Origin: Methanococcoides sp. LMO-2
Lineage (GTDB): Archaea > Halobacteriota > Methanosarcinia > Methanosarcinales > Methanosarcinaceae
Length of the DNA: 64,000 nt
NCBI RefSeq assembly: GCF_038432375.1
Contig: NZ_JBCAUS010000007.1
Span: 62,001 to 126,000 of the forward strand
Direction: 5' to 3'
This document shows positions 18,348-25,169 of the stretch, piece by piece. The notes beneath the pieces are model-generated. The model worked only from the letters and a program-made list of their open reading frames with translations. It searched no databases and was not told the DNA's origin. A program made the translations under genes and the position numbers. The first letter of the stretch is position 1, and each line of letters starts with the position of its first letter.

Positions 18348-18440
18348 CAGGGTCCTTTCCCAGGGACCCTGTTCATCCCAACGTACCGCTTACGAACACA
18401 CAATCTACAGGGTGATCGACAAAGAACCCTGCTTATTTTC
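18348..18440 (+). other. Two hairpins in the leader of the DUF166 gene
   Basis: CAGGGTCC at 18348-18355 and GGACCCTG at 18364-18371 form a perfect 8-bp stem. A second possible stem pairs CAGGGT 18408-18413 with ACCCTG 18426-18431 and is followed by CTTATTTTCC. The 134-bp spacer holds no gene. The stems could partly terminate transcription after the sulfite-reductase gene or mark an RNA-processing site, giving the first gene a higher transcript level than the rest. Confidence 0.55.
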
Positions 18441-18460
18441 CTGATCGATGAGAGGAAGCT

Positions 18461-19237
18461 ATGCGTATCAGTTTTTACTATACCGGAGAGTTTGGAAGGA
18501 AAGTTATCGGCAATGTGGTCAACTCAAGCACGTTCTGCACATCATGCGGAGAGCTTTGTGACCATTGCAGGGAGAAGAAGAGGTCATACGCAGACAGCGT
18601 AGTTGATATCTACGAGTTCCCCGCCGACCTGCCGGAGTTCATAGAGGAGCCGGAAGAATACCTCCCTGAACATATGGGAGAATGCGACCTGCTGATCGCC
18701 ATGGACCTCCACCCCGACATCCTTTCGGAACTTCCGAAGATGGCGGAGATGTCTGGCGCAAAGGCTGTGATAGCACCTATCGAGATCCCGAAACTTGCCC
18801 CAGCAGGGCTTGTCCAGCAGATCAGGGAAACACTTGAAGCAGAAGGAATAGACTGTGAGTTCCCCAAGCCGTTCTGCTCACTCGCTAAGACAGGAAAGCC
18901 ACTGATCGATGAATTCGTTGACATGGGTTTTGGCAGACCCCTGCTGACCATAGGGGTGGACAAAGAGAGAAACATATTCACACATGCAAAGGTCCTCAGG
19001 GATGCACCATGCGGATCCACATGGTATGTCGCAAAAAAGCTTGGATGGTCGGACATCAATGTCTACAAGGAAACCATATCCGGAGCACACCACGCGTACC
19101 CGTGTACTGCAAGCATGGACAAGGACCCACAACTGCAGGACACCATCCTGCATGAGGCCGGATACATAATCAGGAAAAGTGTTGAGGAAGCCGCCCGTAT
19201 AAAGGGAGAAGGAGCTTCGCCTGAAGATGAAAAATGA
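18461..19237 (+). CDS. DUF166-family protein
   Basis: A 258-residue protein of the methanogen-restricted DUF166 type, whose members were once annotated as thymidylate synthase-like; that function is not supported here. The N-terminal region has a cysteine cluster, C26-x2-C29-x3-C33-x2-C36 (FCTSCGELCDHC), suitable for an iron-sulfur cluster or zinc. Later conserved cysteines occur in FPKPFCSL, DAPCGST and AYPCTAS. The cysteine content and position behind a sulfite reductase and before a ferredoxin suggest a redox role (inference). The ATG is preceded by GAGG about 7 nt upstream. Confidence 0.8.
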   Translation: MRISFYYTGEFGRKVIGNVVNSSTFCTSCGELCDHCREKKRSYADSVVDIYEFPADLPEFIEEPEEYLPEHMGECDLLIAMDLHPDILSELPKMAEMSGAKAVIAPIEIPKLAPAGLVQQIRETLEAEGIDCEFPKPFCSLAKTGKPLIDEFVDMGFGRPLLTIGVDKERNIFTHAKVLRDAPCGSTWYVAKKLGWSDINVYKETISGAHHAYPCTASMDKDPQLQDTILHEAGYIIRKSVEEAARIKGEGASPEDEK

Positions 19238-19264
19238 GGTGAGAACATTACTGAAGATAAAGCT

Positions 19265-19585
19265 GTGAAGATTGCCATCCTCAGGTGTGATATCGTATCC
19301 GAGGCCTGTCCGGGGACAGGGTGTTTTAAGGCTTTCAATGATCGGAGAGTAAAGTTCGCCGAATATGATGATAATGCACAGATGATCGCATTCTTCACAT
19401 GCGGAGGCTGCTCAGGCAGGCGTGTATTCCGCCTGGTGCGTTCCCTGCAGAAGAGTGGAGTGGATGTGATACACCTGAGCTCATGCATGCAGATGAAGAA
19501 CTACCCCGAATGCCCTCACATTGATACCATCAGAAAAACGATAGAGAATGCAGGCATCAGAATTGTCGAAGGAACACATCACTGA
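19265..19585 (+). CDS. CGGC-domain protein, possible ATT start at 19247
   Basis: Small cysteine-rich protein of the CGGC family (named for the CGGCSGR segment near residues 47-50); further cysteines occur in the N-terminal RCD--SEACPGTGCF part and in SSCM and YPECPH. The family is thought to bind metal. The conventional start is GTG 19265, but it has no ribosome site. A strong GAGGTGAG at 19236-19243 precedes an in-frame ATT at 19247, which would give the N-terminus (M)TEDKAVKIAIL; this rare start may be the real one. It lies 27 bp (or 9 bp) after the DUF166 stop in the same operon. Confidence 0.82.
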   Translation: MKIAILRCDIVSEACPGTGCFKAFNDRRVKFAEYDDNAQMIAFFTCGGCSGRRVFRLVRSLQKSGVDVIHLSSCMQMKNYPECPHIDTIRKTIENAGIRIVEGTHH

Positions 19586-19616
19586 TCAAATTAACTAAAG
19601 AAAGGAGAGGATCACA

Positions 19617-19985
19617 ATGGTCAAACGAATGATAGTAAAGATCGATGAAGATAAGTGTACAGGCTGTGGACAGTGTGTCTCCCCCTGTGCCGAGGGAGCA
19701 ATACAAATAATTGACGGCAAGGCAAAGGTCGTTTCCGAGGACCTCTGTGATGGAATGGGATTCTGTATCGGGGTCTGTCCCGAGGGTGCTATATCCATCG
19801 AGGAGAGGCAAACCGTTGAGTTCAATGCTGAAAAGGCAGAGGCTCAGCCAAAGAGCACAGATGTATCCATCAGGTGCTTCAGTTGCGGTGCCGGGGAAGA
19901 TGAGAGATATCTCCTCCCGATGAGGCATAAGATGGAGAGCCTCTGGGTCTGTACACGCTGCCTTCCCCAGCTTATCCACGGGTGA
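19617..19985 (+). CDS. Ferredoxin with zinc-finger-like C-terminus
   Basis: Electron carrier. The first cluster motif is complete, C-x2-C-x2-C-x3-C (CTGCGQCVSPC). The second region reads CDGMGFCIGVCPEGAI and offers only three cysteines, as in the CDGxGxC ferredoxin subfamily. A C-terminal tail of about 55 residues has two C-x2-C pairs (CFSC and CTRC), probably binding zinc or another cluster. It likely feeds electrons to the siroheme reductase at the head of the cluster (inference). GGAGAGG lies upstream of the ATG, and the next gene starts 6 bp after its stop. Confidence 0.9.
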   Translation: MVKRMIVKIDEDKCTGCGQCVSPCAEGAIQIIDGKAKVVSEDLCDGMGFCIGVCPEGAISIEERQTVEFNAEKAEAQPKSTDVSIRCFSCGAGEDERYLLPMRHKMESLWVCTRCLPQLIHG

Positions 19986-19991
19986 AGCAGA

Positions 19992-20966
19992 TTGATAGAA
20001 CTTGAACTCACATCTAAAGTGGATCACCTCTGTGATCACACTTTCAATTTTTACTGGCATGAGAAGGAGCTGGACCCTGATGCAGTAGTTCCTTCCCAGA
20101 AAGGTACGGAATATACCTACCGCCAGCTTGTGGAAGAGCTGAAGAAAGGAGAGGACATCCGCATAAAGGGGAGTGTCGGTTCAAGGTTCGCATACAGCAT
20201 GGGCGTTGACCTTGCACACTTTGGCGGAACAGGAAAGACTGCAACTGCAGGCCGCATCTTCGTTGAAGGCAATGTCGGCCCGGAGGCAGGGATGGCGATG
20301 TCAGCAGGTGCTCTTTACCTCACAGGAAATATCGAAGAGCCGCTGGGGAACATCATCGAGGTCATTTCTGATGAAAAAGGGTACAGGAAGTTCATATCAA
20401 TCACGCAACTGCTCTGTGGCAACACCTCCGAAACCCCACTTGAGAATACATTCGATAAAGTCGAAAGGAAGCTGACCCTCAATGACGGTATCCTTCGCGG
20501 AACACTTGCCTCAAGATGTAACTGCGATGCAGAGATCGTGGTCGAAGGAAATGTTTACAACGGCACAGGCTTGCTAATGGAGAGCGGTACCATCACCATC
20601 AGAGGTGATGCCGGGCTCAATACCGGTGCACACCTTAACGGCGGAAATGTCGTTGTGGAAGGCACGGTAGGCGAATTTGCAGGTGCCTACATGAAAGCTG
20701 GAGTCCTGCTGTTCAATGATGCAAAAGGCTATGCAGGTGCAGGCATGCTTGCCGGCACCATATATTCAAGGAAGAAGATACCCCCTGCACCTCCTGCTGA
20801 GAAGAAGAGAATGGGAGGCGGTGACAGTTCTACCGTGCGAAAACTTACCGGTGCCGGACGTGTGGAGTCCATGCTCTACAACAAGTACGAGGTCGGTGAG
20901 GAAAAAGAACAGTACATCAAGGTAAAAATGAGGGATGGTTCCATCGTTATGCGAAAAGTGGACTGA
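19992..20966 (+). CDS. GXGXG beta-helix protein (FwdC/GltB C-terminal-like)
   Basis: A 324-residue protein built around the right-handed beta-helix seen in formylmethanofuran dehydrogenase subunit C and the C-terminal domain of glutamate synthase. The repeating G-x-x-G-x-x-x-x-G-(G/N) pattern runs from about residue 60 to 265 (for example VEGNVGPEAGMAMSAGALYL and GDAGLNTGAHLNGGNVVVEG). An insertion near residues 130-150 carries cysteines. It is not an obvious FwdC because no other formylmethanofuran dehydrogenase gene is nearby. Translation probably starts at TTG 19992 with GGTGAAG overlapping the ferredoxin end. Its role may be structural in a redox complex (inference). Confidence 0.78.
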   Translation: MIELELTSKVDHLCDHTFNFYWHEKELDPDAVVPSQKGTEYTYRQLVEELKKGEDIRIKGSVGSRFAYSMGVDLAHFGGTGKTATAGRIFVEGNVGPEAGMAMSAGALYLTGNIEEPLGNIIEVISDEKGYRKFISITQLLCGNTSETPLENTFDKVERKLTLNDGILRGTLASRCNCDAEIVVEGNVYNGTGLLMESGTITIRGDAGLNTGAHLNGGNVVVEGTVGEFAGAYMKAGVLLFNDAKGYAGAGMLAGTIYSRKKIPPAPPAEKKRMGGGDSSTVRKLTGAGRVESMLYNKYEVGEEKEQYIKVKMRDGSIVMRKVD

Positions 20967-21010
20967 TCAACAGGCATTTCGCACTACCACTAAATGTTTT
21001 CCTTACACAA

Positions 21011-21058
21011 CATATATAAGATGTAACATTATATCCTGATACTATTAGATATACCGAA
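21011..21058 (+). promoter_or_regulatory. Promoter and DtxR-like box before the repressor gene
   Basis: A TATA-like CATATATAAG lies at 21011-21020, and about 25 bp downstream, at the expected transcription start, TTAGATATACCGAA (21045-21058) matches 11 of 14 positions of the box TTAGGTATGCCAAA found upstream of feoB. The placement suggests autorepression by the DtxR-type regulator. Confidence 0.5.
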
Positions 21059-21067
21059 AAAGGTTGG

Positions 21068-21568
21068 ATGCACTTGACCACTGAGAGAACTGAAGATTAC
21101 CTGAAAGCTATTGATACAGTTATTGAGAAAAAGGGATACTCACAGGTAAAGGACATCGCGAGATTCCTTAATGTAAGCCCCTCCAGTGTGACAGGTATGT
21201 TCAAGAAGCTCACCAAAGAAGGATATATCAATTACGAGAAATATGGCGGAGTCACCCTTACTCCTGAAGGAAAGAAACTTGCAAGAAGTACCAAGGAGAA
21301 ATACAGCGTCCTGCATGAGTTCCTGATCCTGCTGGGAGTCGATGAGGTCACAGCCGATGATGATGCATGCAAAATGGAGCATGCTGTGACACTCCAGACA
21401 CTTGAGAAGCTCACGAAGTTCAGTGAGTTCGTGAACTCCAAAGAGGAGATGCCAAAGTTCTTCCTCCATTTCAAAGAGTTCTGTGAAAAGGGTGAGATCT
21501 CAGAGTGTAAAAAGAAGAAGCAAAATGTTTCTTTGAACAAGAAGACAAGAAAAGCCTGCAAGGAATGA
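21068..21568 (+). CDS. DtxR/MntR-family metal-dependent transcriptional repressor
   Basis: Iron- or manganese-responsive repressor. The N-terminal winged helix (residues 1-60) begins TTERTEDYLKAIDTVIEKKGYSQVKDIARFLNVSPSSV, the standard DtxR recognition pattern. The dimerisation domain follows with LHEFLILLGV and the metal-ligand-rich CKMEHAV segment (Cys, Glu, His). There is no SH3/FeoA domain; the protein ends in a lysine-rich tail at residue 166. It lies upstream of feoB in the same direction and probably represses it under iron sufficiency, using the boxes described nearby. Confidence 0.9.
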   Translation: MHLTTERTEDYLKAIDTVIEKKGYSQVKDIARFLNVSPSSVTGMFKKLTKEGYINYEKYGGVTLTPEGKKLARSTKEKYSVLHEFLILLGVDEVTADDDACKMEHAVTLQTLEKLTKFSEFVNSKEEMPKFFLHFKEFCEKGEISECKKKKQNVSLNKKTRKACKE

Positions 21569-21611
21569 AATAAATTATCACAGCCATGATGAAGTGATAA
21601 AACTCATTTTT

Positions 21612-21660
21612 TAGTAATTACTACTTTTTTGTAGATATACCGGCTACTTTGAAATAGCCG
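21612..21660. other. Palindrome and hairpin between dtxR and feoB
   Basis: TAGTAATTACTA at 21612-21623 is a perfect 12-bp palindrome, and CGGCTA 21641-21646 pairs with TAGCCG 21655-21660. T-runs are interspersed. Together they probably end the repressor transcript; the palindrome could also be a protein site. No gene is seen from 21569 to the feoB start. Confidence 0.4.
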
Positions 21661-21766
21661 ATCAATCCTGATTTAACTCTTTTTATTGCAGAACCATTGC
21701 TGTTTTCTGTTCTTGCCACATTCTGAAATTTTATGTTGCCAATTGTTTTATAACTGGCACATATTG

Positions 21767-21828
21767 TTAGGTATGCCAAAACTTATATACACGAGTTAAC
21801 AATAGTCCGATAAATTAGGATAGCCTAA
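21767..21828 (+). promoter_or_regulatory. feoB promoter flanked by two DtxR-type boxes
   Basis: TTAGGTATGCCAAA at 21767-21780 is followed directly by the TATA-like ACTTATATAC (21781-21790), and TTAGGATAGCCTAA lies at 21815-21828, at or just after the expected transcription start. The second is a perfect TTAGG-N4-CCTAA inverted repeat, close to the bacterial DtxR/IdeR consensus core. Occupation of both sites would block TBP and the start site. Confidence 0.7.
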
Positions 21829-21849
21829 ATATTGGAGGCTTGTAAACAA

Positions 21850-23886
21850 ATGTTCACCAAATTCAAAAAGAAAAAATGCTGCGCAGAGGATGAGGATATC
21901 CGGAGAGAACTTGAAAATATAATCCTTGTAGGAAATCCAAATGTGGGAAAGAGCGTTATCTTCAACCACTTCTCTGATAGTTATGCTATCGTCTCAAACT
22001 ACCCCGGAACCACGGTTTCAATAAGCAAAGGAAACGGCAGGATCGCGGGAAAGGAATATGAGATCATCGATACACCCGGCATGTACTCGTTGCTTCCCAT
22101 AACTGAGGAGGAACGTGTATCACAGAGCTATCTCTTTAACACCAAACCTTTTGTTTACGTACATGTGGTTGATGCAAAGAACCTCCAGCGTATGCTTCCC
22201 CTGACCTTGCAGCTGATCGAAGCAGAAGTGCCCCTCATACTCGTCCTGAACATGATGGACGAAGCTGCAGACAGGGGAGTTGAGATCAATGAGGATAAGC
22301 TCAGCAAAGAACTGGGGATCCCTGTGGTCTGTACCACATCCATCAAAGGAGAGGGACTGGATAAGCTGGAGGATGTAATCTCCAGTTATGAGTTCCAGCC
22401 TGTTGAAAACAAGGTCAGATACAGCAGAGGTATCGAGACAGCCATCGAAGAAATAAGTGAATTGATAAGATCTGAGTACGGCGTCTCAAAAAGGACACTT
22501 GTACAACTGCTCCTCCAGAATGATAAGGTTGCATTTGATAAAATAACCGAGAACAACGAAGATGTCGGATCGATCAGGAATCTGGTCGCTGAGACCGAGA
22601 AGAACTATGCTGATCCGCTTAACTATGTCATTACCATAGAGAGACAGGAATTCGTCAACGAAATCGTCGGACAGGTCATGAGAACAAATAAAGCTCCGAA
22701 GAAAGCAACAACAATAACAAATTCAGAGGATAGAAAGACAGGAACCCCACTTAGAGAGAAGATAGACAAACTTCTCATAAAACCTGTTACAGGAATACCG
22801 ATACTTTTCCTGGTCCTCTATTTCGGATTGTACAAGTTCGTAGGCGGGTTTGCAGCAGGAACCGTTGTAGACTATCTTGAAGGGACACTGTTCGGAGAGA
22901 TGATCAACCCATGGATCATCGAGAGCTTCAATGCCCTGGTCCCTTATCCGGTCATACAGGACCTCTTCGTGGGTGAATACGGCATACTGACGCAGGCTGT
23001 GACATATGCAATTGCACTGGTCATGCCGCTTGTAGGTGCGTTCTTCATCGTGTTCTCCATAATAGAGGACACAGGATACCTCCCACGTCTTGCAATGCTC
23101 ATTGACCGTGCTTTCAAGAAGATGGGAATGAGCGGCAGGGCTGTCATCCCGATGGTACTTGGTTTCGGTTGTGCCACAATGGCAACCATGGTCACGCGTA
23201 CCCTTGAGACAAAGAGGGAGAAGATCATCGCAAGCATGTTGCTTTCACTGGCAATCCCGTGTTCTGCACAACTTGGAGTTATACTGGGTATACTTTCGTT
23301 CAGCTCAAAGGCACTGCTGATATGGGCTTTTGTCATCGGAATAGAGCTTTTGTTCATAGGATTCCTTTCATCAAAGGTCCTGCCCGGAGAAAGCCCCAGT
23401 TTCTTCATGGAGATGCCACCACTGAGGCTCCCGAAAGCTTCGAACGTGCTTATCAAGACCTATTCAAGGATGCAGTGGTACTTCCTTGAGGTACTGCCCC
23501 TCTTCGTAGCAGCAAGTGTTCTGATCTGGATCGGAAGGCTTACCGGACTGTTCGAGATGGCTGTCAGGCTGTTCTCATACCCTTCACAGTGGATAGGACT
23601 CCCGGCTGAGGGCGGAGTTATGTTCCTCTACGGGTTCTTCAGAAGGGACTTCGGTGCTGCCGGACTGTTCGATATGTACAATGCAGGGATGCTCACCGAC
23701 ATCAACCTCGTTGTCGCTGCCATCACACTGACACTGTTCATGCCATGTATAGCACAGTTCATGGTAACCGTGAAGGAAAGAGGATTAAAGATAGCCTTTG
23801 TCATGGCTGCATTCATTTTCCCGAGTGCATTCGCTGTGGGATATATCGTTAACTATGTCCTTACAACATTCGGAGTGGTACTATGA
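21850..23886 (+). CDS. feoB: Ferrous iron transporter FeoB
   Basis: GTP-hydrolysing ferrous iron permease of the cytoplasmic membrane. The N-terminal G domain has G1 GNPNVGKS (residues 28-35), a G2 threonine in YPGTTV, G3 DTPG and G4 NMMD; a helical guanine-dissociation-inhibitor region follows. From about residue 310 the membrane part has the two Gate domains with the typical GFGC and PCSAQ cysteine segments. ATG 21850 is chosen because GGAGG lies at 21834-21838 (11-nt spacing); a TTG at 21832 in frame would put the ribosome site inside the operator. The stop overlaps the next start by 4 bp. Confidence 0.96.
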   Translation: MFTKFKKKKCCAEDEDIRRELENIILVGNPNVGKSVIFNHFSDSYAIVSNYPGTTVSISKGNGRIAGKEYEIIDTPGMYSLLPITEEERVSQSYLFNTKPFVYVHVVDAKNLQRMLPLTLQLIEAEVPLILVLNMMDEAADRGVEINEDKLSKELGIPVVCTTSIKGEGLDKLEDVISSYEFQPVENKVRYSRGIETAIEEISELIRSEYGVSKRTLVQLLLQNDKVAFDKITENNEDVGSIRNLVAETEKNYADPLNYVITIERQEFVNEIVGQVMRTNKAPKKATTITNSEDRKTGTPLREKIDKLLIKPVTGIPILFLVLYFGLYKFVGGFAAGTVVDYLEGTLFGEMINPWIIESFNALVPYPVIQDLFVGEYGILTQAVTYAIALVMPLVGAFFIVFSIIEDTGYLPRLAMLIDRAFKKMGMSGRAVIPMVLGFGCATMATMVTRTLETKREKIIASMLLSLAIPCSAQLGVILGILSFSSKALLIWAFVIGIELLFIGFLSSKVLPGESPSFFMEMPPLRLPKASNVLIKTYSRMQWYFLEVLPLFVAASVLIWIGRLTGLFEMAVRLFSYPSQWIGLPAEGGVMFLYGFFRRDFGAAGLFDMYNAGMLTDINLVVAAITLTLFMPCIAQFMVTVKERGLKIAFVMAAFIFPSAFAVGYIVNYVLTTFGVVL

Positions 23887-24047
23887 AGTGCCCCCTTTGC
23901 AGCCATGAGTTCGATCAGCCTGACAAATCAAAGTGTACAGGCTGCGGGAATTTCAGTTCATGCAATATGCAGCGGTGCCCAAACTGCGGGTATGAGATAC
24001 CACGGGAAACAAAACTTGAAAAGATCATCAGAGGGATATTCAAATGA
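23883..24047 (+). CDS. 54-residue zinc-ribbon protein
   Basis: Tiny cysteine-rich protein encoded between feoB and the DtxR-FeoA gene, overlapping both neighbours by 4 bp (ATGA at each end), which is strong evidence that it is translated. It has eight cysteines: C-x2-C at the start (CPLC), C-x2-C (CTGC), a single one (SSC) and C-x2-C (CPNCG), so one or two zinc or iron-sulfur sites are likely. Given its place in the feo operon it may act as an FeoC-like accessory or iron chaperone (inference); no family recognised by name. Confidence 0.8.
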   Translation: MKCPLCSHEFDQPDKSKCTGCGNFSSCNMQRCPNCGYEIPRETKLEKIIRGIFK

Positions 24048-24697
24048 AGATAAGTGAGAATGCGGAAGAGATCCTGGAAAGGATGTGGGTCTGCACGAAC
24101 GAGAAGGGGACAGATCCAGTGAGCCTGGAATCCCTCGAGGTGGAAGAGAATTCACCCGAGATACAGGAACTGCTTGAGATCGAGAACATCACACTCTCCG
24201 GTTCAGATGTCAGTCTTACAGAGGAAGGAGCTGCAAACGGAAGGACCGTTGTCAGAAGGCATCGTCTTGCAGAGAGACTTCTTGCGGATGTCCTGAACAC
24301 CAAAGAAAAGTATATCCACAGCTCTGCGTGTGATTTCGAGCATATCCTGTACCACGGTATCGATGAGAACGTATGTATCCTGCTTGGACACCCACGCACA
24401 TGCCCTCACGGAAGACCAATACCTGAAGGTGAGTGCTGTATAAAGGCAAAGGAGGAACTGGAGCATGTGGTTGCCTCACTTTCAGCCCTGAAGAACGGAC
24501 AGAGCGGGAAAATTGCTTATTTCAATATGCGCGAAGAAGAAAAGATGCAGAAGATGCTGGCAATGGGAGTTCTGCCAGGAATTCCGGTAAAACTTGTGCA
24601 GTCATACCCTTCCTATGTCTTCGACCTGAACCATACAAGATATGCAGTTGACAGGGAAATTGCCGACAGCATATATGTGAGGATAAGAAGGGACTGA
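24044..24697 (+). CDS. DtxR-type regulator fused to a FeoA domain
   Basis: A 217-residue protein with a divergent N-terminal winged helix (residues 1-60), a DtxR dimerisation/metal domain containing RRHRLAERLLADVL, the C-D-F-E-H ligand segment (ACDFEHIL) and CPHGRPIPEGEC, and a C-terminal SH3-like FeoA domain (about 145-217, starting SGKIAYFNM and containing MLAMGVLPGIPV). It could be an iron-responsive repressor or may serve as the FeoA partner of FeoB, since no separate feoA is present in the operon. It overlaps the zinc-ribbon gene by 4 bp. Confidence 0.88.
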   Translation: MKISENAEEILERMWVCTNEKGTDPVSLESLEVEENSPEIQELLEIENITLSGSDVSLTEEGAANGRTVVRRHRLAERLLADVLNTKEKYIHSSACDFEHILYHGIDENVCILLGHPRTCPHGRPIPEGECCIKAKEELEHVVASLSALKNGQSGKIAYFNMREEEKMQKMLAMGVLPGIPVKLVQSYPSYVFDLNHTRYAVDREIADSIYVRIRRD

Positions 24698-24710
24698 GAG
24701 CTGATCCAGC

Positions 24711-25028
24711 TCAATAATGTACTGCCAGCCAGATGGTTTCGGTAGTCTCGCTGGTCCAGATGACCCTGTGTTTGCAGTGGGCGTAGATATTGATATGATC
24801 GCCGGGAGCGAGGTGTACAACCTCTGAATCTTCGAACATCAACTTCGCCTCCCCCTGCAACACCATGACCCATTCGCTTCGTTCCTGATCATACCATTGC
24901 CCCTCCGGAGTAACATGTTTCTTAGATATGATACGCTCGATCAATAGCCCTTGTTTATCCACCAAAGGTTCGAACACTTCACTGCTCAGATCGGCAGGAA
25001 TCTGGTTAAAAATATTATATTTCTCCAT
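24711..25028 (-). CDS. Cupin-domain protein
   Basis: Single-domain cupin of 105 residues. The two cupin motifs are recognisable in reduced form: an EWVMVLQGEAKLMFED strand with the G-E-A-x-L pattern and LAPGDHINIYAHCKHRV, supplying the histidines for a metal site. Cupins of this size can bind metal, act as small-molecule sensors or isomerases; the ligand is unknown. ATG 25028 is selected because GAGGA lies 5-6 nt upstream on the minus strand. It converges with the DtxR-FeoA gene with 13 bp between stops. Confidence 0.8.
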   Translation of the reverse strand: MEKYNIFNQIPADLSSEVFEPLVDKQGLLIERIISKKHVTPEGQWYDQERSEWVMVLQGEAKLMFEDSEVVHLAPGDHINIYAHCKHRVIWTSETTETIWLAVHY

Positions 25029-25169
25029 GATATTCCTCATGAGCCCTAACAATAAAAAGGGCACTATCAAGCATTTTTAGATACTTGGGAACATCGAAAA
25101 TAACCTTTTTTGAATGACATTTTCCTGATGAAGTGATCGGAATCGCACTTTGCTCATCAAAAACTTTAT

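Noticed and set aside
18461-19237. Annotation of the DUF166 protein as thymidylate synthase
   Set aside because: No thymidylate synthase active-site motif is visible; the cysteine pattern suggests metal or cluster binding.
19992-20966. Annotation of the GXGXG protein as formylmethanofuran dehydrogenase subunit C
   Set aside because: The beta-helix repeats match, but no other subunit gene is nearby and the context is a sulfite-reductase cluster, so a broader name is safer.
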